Shown piece after piece: positions 1 to 13,813 of a DNA stretch of 64,000 nt (positions are counted from its first letter, which is position 1; every line of letters begins with the position of its first letter). The notes below the pieces were generated by a model. That model made no database searches. It worked only from the letters and a program-made list of their open reading frames with translations, and was not told the DNA's origin. The DNA is from Dirofilaria immitis (Eukaryota; Nematoda; Chromadorea; Rhabditida; Onchocercidae), in assembly GCA_024305405.1 (NCBI GenBank), contig JAKNDB010000068.1:1068501-1132500 (forward strand). The letters run 5' to 3'. The translations under genes were made by a program, and so were the position numbers.

Positions 1-132
1 TGCAAAAGACCGGAAATTTCTTAAAAGATATGAGTCAAAACAATATTTTTTTTCAATCTAAATCTCGTCTTTTCTTTTTAATTTTTTTAAGTTCCAGCTA
101 TAAACTAATTCACAAAATTCTAAATAACTTAC

Positions 133-2786
133 TTTATCGATAATACTTTGCATATGAGATCTATGACGTTGATCACCATATAGTAAAGCCGACCATTGAT
201 CTGGCGATATACGTAAACCTTGCTCAAAAGCTACTTGTACGATCTGTGCGTCATGCTCACGACGCAGTGCGTCATAATTACGAAGCTGGGTTTTCAATTG
301 CATCAGTGATGACTCACCTTTGCGTTTTAATACCTATGAAAAAAAGATTTTATTTATTTCCTTTATCACTTTCTTAATATATAAGATGCTTACCACAAAC
401 TAATTTCTTGCAATATATGCTTTTGGAAATCAGAAACAAACCATCAGCAAGAAAAGATACATCAAACAACCATCCGTAAAACTGCCTTCTTTAAGCTTTT
501 AGCAGTAGTCTAGGCGGAAGAAACTGCAAAATTCGAAATCCTGGATAATAAATTAAAATTTGACTACAAACTCAAAAAATCAATATGCATATATATATAT
601 AAATACCTAAATAACTTACATTAAAGCAACTAGCTCGATACAGCAACTGTATAACATGGCCAATACACGTTTTCGAAACTTGCGGATAATCTTCCCGTAA
701 TGTTTGTACAACATATAATACCAAAGTTTTACGAGACATTAATGCACCTTCCGAAAGTATCAACAAAATGAGTTTCAGGACTTCTTCTTGCAGTGCTCAA
801 AATAAAATTTTATAGACAAATATGATATGATAAAAAGGAAAATTATTCATAAAATTTGTTCCTTGAAGATGATCAATCACCTCCTAATGTATATTTTAAA
901 TAACAACTGTTAATTAAGGCTTTTCACTTTAAAGCATTTCTTCCATCAGACAAAATATTGATCGAAAACTGGCACAAGGAGATCTTAACATGTCCACTAT
1001 TTTCTACTTCAGTTCATCTTAATAACCTCAAATCCCGATGACCTCAAAGTCATACCAATTTTAACTTTCAAGATCTTCAAGTTTATGAGAAATGATAAAT
1101 TATAAAATTTCAAGATATGAACTGTCATGAATGAGCACTGCGAACAATATTAATATTATATTTCGTTTAGCTGTTTAGTAGCAAAAGCTAAATGTGGAAT
1201 TTTGAGAGTTCTAATAGTTTTCCACAATTAATTGTTCTCACTGTAATCTTATTTAAAAATCTTACTAGCACTTAAAATTTAAATTCTAGGTTACAAAATT
1301 TAATTACCTGGACCTAAGAACTGGCATCCTCTGGAACGAATAGCAGACCAAAGAATTGATGACATATTAGAACTATTTTGATGATAAAGGATCAATTCTG
1401 AAAGAGCACGTTCTGCTAAAGCGGAAGCTGTTCTTAAAGCCCGCTGCAAACCTTTATAGTCCATTAATTGATAACATAGTAATGATATTAATTTGCGCTG
1501 CATCGATTTACTTAATTCATCACTCCAAACACTTCCTCCTATAAATGGAATAAATTTTAAAAGATTATCTTGCAAAATTGTAAACAGAAAATTAAAGTTA
1601 AGGAGAAGATTAAAATATTATACTTCAAATATTACCAATAAAAGTTCTATAAAAATTATATTATTTACAGCAAAAAGACTTCTCGTCTTAACTTGACACT
1701 TTATTTTATATATGCTTCGAGATTTTAACTTCAAAACCTCATTCCTTCCAAAAGTTCCCAATGATAGTAAAACATAATATGAAAACAATATTACCAAATA
1801 AACATTCGACGGGATGTAAATAGGAAGCTAGCTCAATAAGAACCGATTCAATATGCCGATAATCGTCAGATAGTTCCTGATAAATTCCAAGCTCGTTATC
1901 GATAAATTCTGATATGATCGATAGCAATGCAAGATTTGGAGGTAATTTCTCAAATGGAAGTGAAATTGGTACCTGGAAAAATAAAAACGAACATATTCAT
2001 CAATACTAATTAGATTACGACATAAAGAACAAAATTAATTTTTATATAACATAGTGTTAATGAATTCAATACCACTTATTCATAAATAAAAGTCTTATAT
2101 GAAATGATTTATTTCTAATATGCAATAAAATGTTCAAAAAAACTACAATTATTAGAAGCAAGCATAATTTTATCCGTGAATACCTTTCTTTCTATAGATC
2201 AACTTATTTGTCAAACTTTAAATTGATATTAATTTCACGGAGAAAAATTTCTTAAAATACCTGATCCAAAGGGCAACTATTAATGTGAAACTCCTTAAGG
2301 CAATTATGGCATACTGTATGACCACAAGCAAGATTTATTGGAATTTTCTTGCAGCTAAAAAGCTGAAATATATTTCAATGAAACAAAAGAAATTGAATTG
2401 ACTTAATTAAAATTTTAATATTTTCTAATTATGCAAATCAATAACTTATCGCATTACTGCAAATAAATCATAAGGCACTAAAATCTTCTAAGATTCTTTT
2501 AGAAACAACACCCAATTTTTGGTATAAAATTTCCCAAAAAAAAAAACTCAAATATTTATAATACATTATAGTTTAAAAGAATTTTTGCTAATCATTAACA
2601 GAGACTGAATTTCTAATATAATAGGCAAAAGTTTAATAAAATGTTAAACATATTCATTTTTTCAAAAATTAATTTCAAAAGATTAGGATGAAAATAAAAA
2701 AAAAAAAATGCAAAAAAACATACTTCCGAGCAGATACGGCAGCAAAGTATTTCAGACCAAAAGCCGCTTCGTCCCAACGGAGCCAT
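133..2786 (-). CDS. rle-1: Roquin-type RING E3 ligase / RNA-binding protein, N-terminal 317 codons (partial)
   Basis: Six phase-consistent exons: 2786-2724, 2362-2261, 1972-1795, 1538-1308, 795-620, 333-133; the gene continues past the left edge. The start ATG at 2786 lies 13 nt after a possible spliced-leader acceptor (TTTACCAG). Residues 10-55 form a RING finger (C16..C19, CGHTVCHNC at 34-42, C51) whose last ligand is Asp54 (CPLDQ) instead of Cys, as in Roquin. It is followed by the HEPN/ROQ region, with hallmark strings such as [13 protein letters not shown], [22 protein letters not shown], EALRREHD and DQW..LLYGD.[16 protein letters not shown] sequence. Family knowledge: Roquin/RLE-1 binds stem-loops in 3' UTRs through ROQ and promotes mRNA decay; C. 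elegans RLE-1 is reported to ubiquitinate DAF-16. The zinc-finger C-terminus would lie outside the window. No frame breaks seen. Confidence 0.93.
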
Positions 2787-4229
2787 TCGACGAATTCAAC
2801 TGGTAAATAAATAATCAATGCTAAACGATGATTACATCAATTTTTTTCCCAATAAAATTGAATGCTTTCATAGTTATTTAAGCATTAGCCGATGAAATGT
2901 TTGACAATGAATTAAACTGAAAAATTAAAATTTTCATAATAAAATAATTTGACAACATTATGCAATTTATTAAGTAATAGCAATCGTCGAATTCATTAAG
3001 TATTCTTGGCAAAACAAAAAAAAGGAAAAAAATGCATATTTTTTCAATGTTCTAATAAAAATTTTTTATGATCACTATTTGTTATATTTAAATTAATAGC
3101 TCAAATCACTATTTCTTATATTTAAATTAATAGCTATCACCATTTCTTATATTTAAATTAATAGCTCAAATCACTATTTCTTATATTTAAATTAATAGCT
3201 CAAATCACTATTTCTTATATTTAAATTAATAGCTCAAAAATTTAAATCACTATTTCATCATGATTCAATATGATATTTTATTAATTTCGAAATAATAGAT
3301 TAATATTAACGTATGAAAAGTAGAAATTGAAATATTTCAACAAATATCATTTACATACATCATTCACTTACTATGCATGAAATGCTGAGATCAATTCTGC
3401 TCATCTGTTTTCTTTGAAATATGATCTCGAAATTAGGATAAATAAAAGTAGCAAAATTAGAATAAATTAAGAGACTAAGTTTATCTTACTGCAGCTTATT
3501 CAGCATTTCAATAGCTTACAATATTGTAAGTTTTTGTTAAATTCAATATCATTTAGCAAATTACGAAAAATTTGAAAAATTGATCGATAAAGTGCTATTA
3601 GTAAACAAAAAAGATTGCATCCGTTGTATAATATAGGCGATAAACCGTAAAATTGATCAATGTAATGTTTTCGAAAAATTTTATTCTATTTGATCAAAAA
3701 TCATTCCTTTTTATTTTATACCTAAAAATCAAAAACATCTCAGCAAAATCATTAATCCTTCAATGCATGAAAGTAATTCTAATATTCTAACAATGGAATT
3801 TATTTACTAAAGTTGATGAACTGTACTAAAAGATTGATAAATTGTTCAACATTAACTCATTATTTCATCGAAAATATAATGACAGAAAAGTAAATAAATC
3901 GTGAAGGTTAATTAGATAAATAAAAATTTCAATTATTTCCCAGATGAACTGTGAGGATCTGTACAAAAAAAAAGAAGAAATAGAACTGCAAAATTATCAT
4001 TTCTCATATCAGCATAAAGGAATACTGCTATCATTGCATAAATATTTGAATTATCTATCAACTCTTGTTTAATCAAAAATATAATTGAAAACAAATGTAC
4101 ATTTGTTCTTAAGATATCCTTCGTAATTAGTAATTTTTTCATTCATTTTTAACTTATCTCATAATCAATCCTCTTATCATTTTCCTCAGTGCATCTATCT
4201 ATTCAACGATTGGACTTGAGAAAATATAA
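2787..4229. other. AT-rich intergenic stretch
   Basis: Lies between the rle-1 start and the end of the methyltransferase gene. No exon with convincing splice sites was found; short ORFs here (for example 3933-4142 on the minus strand) are AT-driven. It holds one tandem repeat (listed separately) and presumably the rle-1 promoter. Confidence 0.6.
3071..3238. repeat. Tandem repeat, about 34 bp x 5
   Basis: The unit reads approximately ATCACTATTTCTTATATTTA plus AATTAATAGCTCAA. Copies start near 3071, 3106, 3137, 3169 and 3203. The second-to-third junction is shortened and the first copy has a G substitution (ATTTGTTA). Located in the rle-1 upstream region. Confidence 0.85.
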
Positions 4230-5844
4230 TTATAAAATAGCAGTTTTGAAATTTGCATAACAAGCGAATTCGTTTGCAAGGTTGTGCTTATGAGAAGGTT
4301 GGAATTTGCATCTGTGTGCGTGAAATAATCTTTCTACCTGAAATTGATGAATTTCAAAAAAAAACGGAAAGATAGAAATGAACTTAAAATGTTTCAATTC
4401 AATTAGAACATGATATACAATAGTTGCACTACTAAGTGCCTTAACAATATTATGCAAAGAAATCAAGGGAATTTTCCAAGCTCTCGATAATAATCATAAT
4501 GAGATAAAATATTCGTTGGCGTTATTAAATCCTTTAAAATATTCATTTCATAAATACGTTGATACAATAGGCAAGGATGGTTTTTGTAAAATTTTGGAAT
4601 TTGAAAAAAAAAAATTATTTAAATTTTAAATATGAAGTTTACATGATCTATTATTATTTATTTCGTATTTGATCAAATTGTCAGAATTCTGATGAAATTT
4701 TTACATAAACTTACAAGTTTTGCCATAACTAATCCCGTACAAATCAATAATTTCGTTGAGGATTCGCAAGAAAGCAATCGTACTGTTTGTGATACTTTGA
4801 TTAAACATTCATCAGAGAGAAATGGTGGATCAATAACAATTAAATCAAATGCATTACGGTACAATTCAGGTATTTCCAAAGGTTTGCGATAATCGTATGG
4901 AACAAATTCATTGAAAAATTTCTTCTCAAAACGACGATCATATTCAAAAAGTGTTACAGTAACATGTCCATTAATTACGCACTGAAAAATATTAAAAATT
5001 TTATACATTTCAAAAGATATAAATGAAAGAAAAAGCAAATTTGTAAGATAGCGAAGAAGAAGTGAGTATGATATGGAAACAACAGAATTTGCTTAAATCA
5101 TATTTCAGAAAAAAATTATGAAACATAAGATATAATAATATGGAAATGATAATAAATTTGTATAAATTAAAATTAACTTTTTCCTTCAGAAGATAATCAA
5201 GAAGCGTAGGACACGATATACAAGCGATTCGTCCACATTTTCCAATAGTTTTTATACATTCGTCAGCAAGTTTTGATGCGGTCTCTTCCGAATACCAAAA
5301 TTGGCTCAACTAAATTATAAAAATTTCATGCATATCCTGATATTCTGAGTACAAAAACGCCATATATTAATTAGTATAAACTTCTCTAAAGAAACATTAA
5401 GAATGTTTGAAATAATGAAAACTTAAAAATTGAAAAATGTACAATCAGTTGGTTGTTAAAAAAGTTAAAAGAAGCATCAATCTGAGCGGATATTTTTTGG
5501 ATGATAAAAATGAACTTTAATCATTCAATGTTCTGATATTACACACGTATTATCAAGAAATCGAATACTTTTGAATTTAATGAAAAGTCAACATTATAAA
5601 AAATTAAATCCTAAAAACTTTTGTTCAAATTTTCCATTCCATATCAAGTTTTTGCATAATCACATGAATTTCTAGATCATGAATGACGAACCTGCCAGTC
5701 TTCTTTAATAGTAATCTTATCAGTATCATTCATTTCGGCATAAAATTCTGCTAATGCATTCATTGCTTTAGCAGATAATTGCGGCATATCATCATTATCA
5801 TTATCGTTATCATAATCAGAATCATGTCCAATCGATAGTGACAT
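4230..5844 (-). CDS. EEF1A lysine methyltransferase 1 (N6AMT2/Efm5 family)
   Basis: Four exons, all joined in phase 0: 5844-5692, 5309-5178, 4981-4715, 4337-4230 (stop TGA-free TAA at 4230-4232), giving 219 aa against about 214 in human. The N-terminus has a short Asp/Asn tract then PQLSA..AL.EFYAE. Exon 2 carries [10 protein letters not shown] and GRIAC, both typical of the family. The Asp-Pro-Pro-Phe methyltransferase motif is at residues 146-149, followed by LSDECL. The last exon has [10 protein letters not shown], matching the family C-terminus. Known role: an AdoMet-dependent enzyme that methylates a lysine of translation elongation factor eEF1A (K79 in human) in the cytosol. The exon 2 donor is weak (GTTAAT). 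It is not a DNA adenine methylase despite the old N6AMT2 name. No frame breaks. Confidence 0.93.
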
Positions 5845-7430
5845 CTTTTATATGGGATACAATTGTTCAATTGAATTGTGCCATTAAATTAATTTTATTT
5901 CATATAACTCTTATCTTAAAACTTTTACAATTTATGTAATATCCGCTTGTTTTTTAGTAAATTTATAAGCATACGAGATAGTAGGAGTAAAAACTTCAAT
6001 ATTTATATGCAAATTTATAATTTAAAGACATCAAATAATACAAAATCATCTTAGAATGATAATGAAATAATAACAATTGATACAAAATATCAACATATTG
6101 ACATTACAAAATCTGTATTTGTTATATAGATAGTTGGCTAATTAATCTAATATTGTATCAGACATAATATAAAAAATAAATCTGCATTTTGATTATGGAT
6201 TATGATAATTTGGAATTGATAAGAATAATCAGCAAACGACCTAAGTGTAAGATATTTTAGATAAGCTTAAAAGAGTAAAGTATATAAGAAATAAATTGAA
6301 ATGAAAAATCATGATAAAAAATAATATCAATTTTGCAAAAACTTGTAAAGATTTATACGATTCAGTCGTAATTGAAAGCATACATTATTTTAATTGCATT
6401 ACACGTTCTACTGAAAATAAATGGCTCAATGAAAAGACAGAATCTTTAAAAAAAAAAAAAAGTTTTCGGAGAGAAAATTGATAAACTTTTTCTCATTTGA
6501 AGGGCAAAATAAAAACTAGTTATTACCATAAAACGTAATATTAATCACATTCTTTAATTGAATGAACCTACTATTTCATTAAACATATATATATATATAT
6601 TAAAATTTTAATATAAGAATATTGTAATAACAATTTTTTTATCAACAAAATATCTGATTAAAAATTTCCATTCACGATCGATTTATTAAATAGCAGATTC
6701 TAATACTACGATAGCATTGAAGGGAGAAAAAATAATAGCACCAATTTACAGATTGCGAGTATTCTGAAATGCTTCAAGTAATTTCAACGATCATTGCCCC
6801 AAAAACACAATAGAAGAAGACATACACACTATGTGCATCATTTTCGAATTTAAAATTTTTAAAAACAAGTATTGGTGACAGATTACAAGATATTTATTTT
6901 AAGCAATATAATATTAATCAGCTCTCTCTCTCTCTCTCTCTCTCTCTATTTATTTAGAGAAAAATATAATATCATTCAAACAGATACTTCTGGAAGCTAT
7001 AAGTCCTATAATTTGGTAACTTTAAAAACAAGTACAAATGGAATTTTTTAAAATAGCTAAAGGCAATACAAATGATATGATTCATACATCATTTATCGAA
7101 AAAAAAAGATGCGTAACATAAAATTTTATTTTATTCTATTTCTTTTACATTTTACAATATTTATGCCAAAAATAGGAAAAAGGAATGCGACGTTCCGTTT
7201 CGTGCAAAAGAAGTGCAGAAATAATCATCATAATAAAGAAAAAAATTGCATAAATGAAACTACTTGGTAGCATAAACACGTCAATTATTTCGAATCAGGC
7301 TCATGTAGTCTTTAGATCTTTTGGCATTAAACAAACTATCCAAAAAATAAATAGGCTTAATAATCAATCATATGAACTTTGAAATACTAAAAAAATCACA
7401 TGACATTTTTCTGATTGCACTTCGATGCTT
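5845..7430. other. Intergenic, AT-rich, with (CT)n microsatellite
   Basis: No supported exon. Contains a CT dinucleotide run at about 6921-6948 and short AT runs near 6584-6600. Probably holds the methyltransferase promoter and the 3' UTR of the LSM12-like gene. Confidence 0.6.
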
Positions 7431-9913
7431 TTAACGTGACGGTGTAGGATCTGCAGGAGCATCATCGCTAGGAGTATTTATTTGTTGAACGCTGCGATAT
7501 TTTGCTAACTGCAGAATTAAAAATCTAACATTAAGAAATATTCATAAAAGGTAAAGAATTATTTTTATTTTTGTGATCTTAAAAGGAAATAATCGAAAAA
7601 TTTTTTATTTCACTTAATGCACAGGAATTTTCACAAACATTAGACATTTTAATGTACCATTATAACTTTACATTTTAATATATCATTATAGAACTTGACA
7701 TATTTAAATTTTCTTTTTTTTTTTTAATTTTCTGATCTAAGATTATTCAATATACGAAACATTTTTTTGCCGATTCATTTAAAAACGCTACATTTGACAA
7801 ATCCGATATTAAGTAAAGGATCAGATGTGTAAATTTTATTTCTACAAAACTCATTCATAACCAAAAATATATTTCCTTTCCATGTAAAAACATTTATACT
7901 TATAGTTTCAGCATAATCAGTTATAAAGTATTTGACCTCGCTTTAGATTTCAATATAACATTATGGAACTTAACATATTTAAATTTCCTTTTCAAGCCAA
8001 AATGATCATTGCATAAATAGGGAATAGTTGCTACAATAAGTTACTTTTAAATCCTAGCACATTCTAAATTTTAACACAAAACTGGACTTACAAAGTTTGT
8101 CAAAATTTCCTGTACGCCTACAAAACACATGACTAAGACTTTCTTGAATAACTTACGATTTTGCGAACATGCTCTTTTGCTGAAGCGACCGCTGTATCGC
8201 TAATGTCACCAATAACTTCAATAGAATCAGCTGTATATGGTGGTTGAACTAATACACGATTGAGCACTTTGATATCATTACCGGACCACTCTACTCTATG
8301 TTCCAGTCTGTAAATACATATGATTAAAAAACTAAATGCGATTAGCTCTTTTAATTCCTCGATTAAAAGAATTAACTTTGGATTCCTGAGTGAATTTGGT
8401 TTCTACAGTTTAAATGGTGAAGTAAATTTGACTTTGCGTAAAACATTTTTTATATCCTATTCGTCTGAACAAAAAAGATTAAAAGGTCACTAAAAACTTG
8501 CGAAAAAGTAGAAAAAACAATCAAATAAGAAGAACGAAAATTTTTGGCACACTGAATTTATCTTCGATCCAACCGATGTTTGAAACATACGTTTTCCTAA
8601 GATGGATAAAAGCTCGCTGTCCTTCAATCGATACATTAGTCTGCATTATAGATGCCTTCTTTCGTGCTATTGCACGGTTCATCCGTTCTTGCACTTGTTT
8701 TGTAGATATCTGTAAATTTGGCCACGGCAACGATTGTTCACCTCCTTTATCTTTCAGACATGTTACCTAAAATAAGAATAAATACTTCCATTTAATTTAG
8801 TTCTACCTCTGATTCAATTTTATTTAACATGTTATGTCCATTTAATGCATATAAACTGATAATTCGTTTTTAAGTTGCTCATTTTTAATGGATAAAAATC
8901 TTTTAATTTCAAGAAGTGGACAAGTTTTCAACAAGTTTTGAGAAGTTCTCAAGAAATGAGGTAAAGCCTAGCAACTTAAATAGTATTCTTCTATAAAAAT
9001 TAAAATAAAAGACCTGCGCAACAAGCGCGAGATTGACAATACGAACCAATGGTATTCCATTTGATCCTGTAGTATCCCCTACAATAATATGGGACTTATA
9101 CAAAAATTTATAAATATATAAAGGTAAGTGAACATTCATGGCACAATGCACCAACTTATAAACAATTAAGAAAAAATGATCGCACATAATCCTAAAGTTT
9201 TGATTAATTTGCACTTTAAACAGAATAACAGACTACCAAAAAAAAAATTCAAAAATGAAATAACAAAAATTCAAAAAAACAAAAAATGTGTATCATCGAT
9301 TATAATCCCTTAACTTTCGTAATTTTATCGAAATACATAAAACTTTTGATAATTCTATTTTAGCTATGAAAATTCCTTCCGTAAAAAATCTTATGCAGAG
9401 AATCTCAATGAGTCTATATTCTACAACAATTGCAAAATCGAAACATTGAAACAACTTGACATCATCTTCGACAGCATATATTATATATTATTAAAAATAA
9501 AACTGACAAAAATACAAACTTAGGACAAGAAGTCGATTAGGCTGATCTGAGCAAATCACTTGGCCAACGGTCGTAGAGTTCAAAACATTTCGGCACTCTA
9601 ACACGCTACCCACAGGAAATACGACATTACCGTCCAAGACGTTACTTGGCATTAGTTCATCTGTACCACCATGTGTATTAGTTAATTGACGTGCTGTACT
9701 ACTACTACCTTCACCCATAGATTCGGGAATTGTTGTCGTAGTAGTAGTAGTAGTAGTAGTAGTAGCAGTGGTAGTAGTAGTAATAGTTGTTGTAGTAGTA
9801 GTAGTAGTACTAGCAATTGTTGTTGTTGTTGGCAATGTTGTTGTTATTGATGCCAATGTTGCTGCTGCTGTTGTTGTTGTTGTTGTTGCTGATCGAGTGT
9901 TAAACACTGTCAT
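7431..9913 (-). CDS. LSM12-like protein with poly-Thr N-terminal extension
   Basis: Five exons: 9913-9520, 9078-9014, 8766-8591, 8307-8157, 7508-7431; phases agree throughout and give 287 aa. Residues about 9-65 are almost all Thr/Ala with interspersed Ile (encoded by ACA/ACT/ACC repeats), an extension absent from the ~195-aa human LSM12. Then comes a divergent Sm-like domain (FPVGSVLECR..., GQVICSDQPNRLLVL) and the anticodon-binding-like AD domain (NVSIEGQRAFIHLRKT, VLVQPPYTADSIEVIGD, EHVRKI), in the order seen in LSM12. Family role: LSM12 binds Ataxin-2 family proteins and acts in translational control, including circadian timing in flies; human LSM12 has also been reported as an NAADP receptor. 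No frame breaks. The poly-Thr repeat may vary in length between individuals. Confidence 0.88.
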
Positions 9914-11134
9914 CGATCTTTGTCACCTCTCACAGTTTCGCTCCTTCTTCCTTTGAATTTGTCACAAACAAAGAATAAGCAAAACTAAAATTTGAAATAG
10001 TAAACAAAAATGCTTATAATAGTAAACATTATGTTTATACGTCAATTTGACGTCGATCAAATGGATCAATTTCAGAACGAACAATCGATCGGCTTATATT
10101 AACTATTCCATCCAACTATTTATATATTTATGCAAAATTGCAATAAAAGATCAAAAGATCATCTACCAAAAATAACTACACCTTTACATCTCCGTTTCCC
10201 TTACCATATGCATAACCTGAAATTCGCCATTTCAGTTTGTGCTATGACTTATCAGATCAATACAGAAATGTTTCAAACATCGACCGACCGCGAAATGATA
10301 ATCGGCTACTGAAAGCTAAGAAATACTTGGGTAACACGAATAAGGACAAAGGAAGTATTAGTGCGGAGTGTCCAAATTATTGATCTGAGGGAAGGAAAAA
10401 GATCCGCGTACTTTCCGTCGTTAGTAAAGATTTCACCTTTGACCCTTTCTTCTTTTATCTCCTTTAATGATTTCTTCCATTTCTTATCATTTCCTATGTC
10501 TCAATATAGTAACATTGATGTCGACAGAAGGATGTGCCTGCATTGAAATATTTCTTACAATATCATTGTAATGTTTATTTTATTGACAAAGGGTCAATAT
10601 CAGATGAATATGCTGACCTTTTAAATTCTTTATAATATGTGAAGATAATCGGGTCGGGTTTGCTATCCGGAGATAACTATATGCAAAACAATTGATAGAA
10701 GACAATTGAGTTACCCGTATTATGTTCTGATATTGATGTTCGAGAAATATCGGAAATTGTAAATGGCTTGATAGTCTTACAGTTGTCATGTTATATCAAC
10801 TGATTGCATAATTTTAGATCATCTGATTGATCATTTTCGGATATCATTTTAGATAACTAATAACATTTGAGTCTATCATATTACAACCACCAGTATAGTT
10901 TTGCTCATTTTATTGATCATTCGTTTCTTGCAATTCATTAAAATATATAATTGTTTAGTTGAAATAATTTCTAAAATATATATAACATTCTTCAAACGTT
11001 AAGATTCAGAATAAGTTTCATTTCAATACTCGCTCGATATTTGAATATAATTGATATCAAAAACTTCGATTAAAAAGAGATGGATCAATTTTTCTGAAAT
11101 TTCTGTTCTTTATTTGACTATTTTTAGGTGCACA
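9914..11134. promoter_or_regulatory. Divergent intergenic region between LSM12-like gene and csn-5
   Basis: The two flanking genes are transcribed away from each other, so both promoters should lie here. A spliced-leader-type acceptor (ACTATTTTTAG) sits 8 nt before the csn-5 ATG. No exon or recognisable core promoter element could be supported; small ORFs at 10130 and 10361 show no coding character. Confidence 0.45.
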
Positions 11135-13289
11135 ATGAGTAATGATCAACCAATGGAATCATCAATGAGTAGTTCTACATCAATGGCATTCCGAAATTGG
11201 CAAATGGCAAATAATATCGAATCATTTGAAACGATCTATCAGTACGATTCAGCTGAGCAACAAGCTATACGTGCTGTAAAGCCATGGGAAAAAGATCCGC
11301 ATTATTTCAAAGTATGAATTTTCTAATAGATTTTGCTGTAAATTGCATATTCTCTCATGATTTCGCAGCTGATTCTACAATTACTGAAATAATACAACTG
11401 CAACATGAAATATTTTTTTAATAGTTGAAATATTTAAGTTAAAATAGAGCATTATTTGAATCCCTTTCTAATAATAAAATTCTAGAAATTTTTAGGAAAT
11501 TAAAATTGCTGCATTGGCATTGCTAAAAATGGTAATGCATGCAAGGAGTGGTGGTAATTTGGAAGTGATGGGATTAGTGCAAGGTAAAGTAGATGCGAAT
11601 ACATTGGTCGTAGTTGATAGTTTTGCTTTACCTGTAGAAGGTACCGAAACACGGGTAAATGCTCAAGCTCAAGCGTATGAATACATGACAACATATACAG
11701 ATAGTTCAGAAGCAATTGGAAGACTTCACAAGGTTTATTTTATTGTTGGATTTTATTTTTTGAAATGCATTGTCACAACAGAAGATGATATCTCCTGACT
11801 TTTTTGATAAGCTGTCATTTTTAGTATTTTTTAGATTTCTAGGGATCAAAAATTTTCCTTTTTAATCGAATTCGTGCGTTACTTTCTAATAAGCATTATC
11901 TTCTAGTTTCATTCATATATCTTTAGAAATCCTTATTTTTCTTTTTTATTTAAGGTTGTAGGATGGTATCATAGTCACCCAGGATATGGATGTTGGTTAA
12001 GTGGAATTGACGTGTCAACACAAGCCCTCAATCAGCAATTCCAAGAACCATTCGTGGCGATTGTGGTAAGTTTTGTTACTTTTTGGTTCTTTCTCTCCTG
12101 CTAAGTTTAATTTTATTATAAAATTATTTGCTTTTTCCGTAACTTCTCATTTTCTCAACACTTAGTACTTTTTTATTTCTGTCCTAGGTTGATCCCATTC
12201 GAACAATGTCTGCTGGTAAAGTAGAACTTGGTGCTTTCCGAACTTATCCAAAAGGTTATAAGCCTCCTGATGAAGTTCCATCAGAATATCAATCGATTCC
12301 TTTAAATAAAATTGAAGATTTTGGTGTTCATTGCAAACAGGTATTATTTTTATTGATCCTAATTTTCTGATGGAACTGATTATTCCACTTCCGAGTGTTC
12401 TGTGCAAATTTTGGATTCAACTTTTTACTGGTTCAGTATTTAATGTCTAGAAAGGATGGCATTTTAGTTTTTTAAAACCGGTAATGGAACTGGAATGCTT
12501 TTCTGAACTACAAAATATTCATAGAGAGTTTATTTCTTCTAAAGGGAACCTTCAGTTTCTTATTAATTCTTATTAATTCTAAGTTAGTACTAAATATTTT
12601 CAGTATTATCCTCTGGAAGTATCTTATTTTAAATCAGCTTTGGATGCACGCTTGCTGGATTCCTTGTGGAACACATATTGGGTCAGCACTCTGTCTAGCA
12701 ATTCGTTGATTACCAATTCTTCGTACATTACCTCGCAGATCAATGATCTCGCCCAAAAGCTGCAGAATGTGGGTTAAACTTGAGAATCTTCAAAAATTTT
12801 GAAATTTCGGAATTAATGAAAAGGAATAGTCCAGTAGTCCTTTTGCAAGCTTTTAAAATTATGTTAACAAAGGAAATTTGTATTTCAGATAAGCAAATGT
12901 AAAAGTATTCAAGGGCCGCGTTCAACAGATTCGACAGTAGCAGACAAATTGTCGAAGATAATTAAAGATACAAGAAAGGTTCCTTATTTCATTAATCGAT
13001 ATTTCTATTCCAACAACCAATCCTTCCAAATTGCTATCTATGCGACTTTTTATAAAATAATGAAATTTTGATGAAGGCAAGAATTAAAGCAAGAATTACA
13101 CATTTCTGATCGTCTCATTCATTTATTTATTTTAGTGGTAATGATGGGACAGATCTGAGATGAACTTAATAACTTATTTTTATTTAGATAAGTTGTGAAG
13201 TTACACACGGAATGATGGTTCAGATGGTCAAGAACGCACTGTTCAATCATACTTCTTTCCTCTTCGGAAATAGAAAAAGCGCTCGGTAA
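11135..13289 (+). CDS. csn-5: COP9 signalosome subunit 5, JAMM deneddylase
   Basis: Seven exons, every junction in phase 0: 11135-11311, 11496-11732, 11955-12065, 12188-12340, 12604-12768, 12889-12978, 13188-13289; 344 aa against 334 in human. The MPN+ (JAMM) zinc site is complete: Glu82 in NLEVMG, then H144-S-H146[11 protein letters not shown]157. The segment through [16 protein letters not shown] is almost identical to animal CSN5. Role: catalytic subunit of the COP9 signalosome, removing NEDD8 from cullins and so controlling cullin-RING ubiquitin ligases, in nucleus and cytosol. The N-terminus (about 20 Ser/Met-rich residues) and the C-terminus (after the last KD..K exon) are the divergent parts. 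The start is supported by the spliced-leader acceptor directly upstream. No frame breaks. Confidence 0.96.
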
Positions 13290-13471
13290 AATTTCACAAT
13301 GATACAACATTACAGCTTCCGATATAATTTACCAATTCTGTGTCGTTTACACGATTTGTTCGTAGTCATTGTCATTTACGCGAAATCATAAAAATTTTGA
13401 ATTTTCTCAATGAAAAAATATTTTCTCAATGTAGCATAATCTAGCGCATTGGCGCATATATAGTTACTCTG

Positions 13472-13813
13472 ATGTTCAGTTGCATCATTATGAGAAAAGA
13501 TATAATTCATATATTACAGATGGTCCCGATAAAACAAATTCTGAGCAAGATTCATGAAATTCACTCAATTATGAATAAAATGATGTGCCAATTCTGGAAA
13601 GGATTGCATTTTATCACTGTCGATGAATTTAAACATTTGAAAGGTATGTACTATAGAAATAAATTCTACAGCAATGATATCAACAGATTTATACAGTCAG
13701 ATTCCTATGCAATAAGCAACATTAGGAAATCTCGAAGCAAATATCCTGAGTATTTCAGTTTTGCCGATGCAAAGAATATCTTTCATTTCAAACGCCCTTA
13801 TTTGATTAAATAA
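13472..13813 (+). CDS. Hypothetical ORF, 113 codons, possibly containing an exon
   Basis: Single open frame in AT-rich DNA after csn-5. Inside it, TATTACAG at about 13513-13520 followed by an ATG, and AAAG/GTATGTAC at about 13641, look like an acceptor and a donor bounding a roughly 120-nt exon. The encoded protein is rich in Lys, Ile, Phe and Tyr and I recognise no domain. It could be a real exon of an unrecognised gene or a chance ORF; its length is close to what such AT-rich DNA gives by chance. Confidence 0.2.
   Translation: MFSCIIMRKDIIHILQMVPIKQILSKIHEIHSIMNKMMCQFWKGLHFITVDEFKHLKGMYYRNKFYSNDINRFIQSDSYAISNIRKSRSKYPEYFSFADAKNIFHFKRPYLIK

Noticed and set aside
9768..9956. Poly-Val plus-strand ORF
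   Set aside because: Antisense of the poly-Thr part of the LSM12-like gene.
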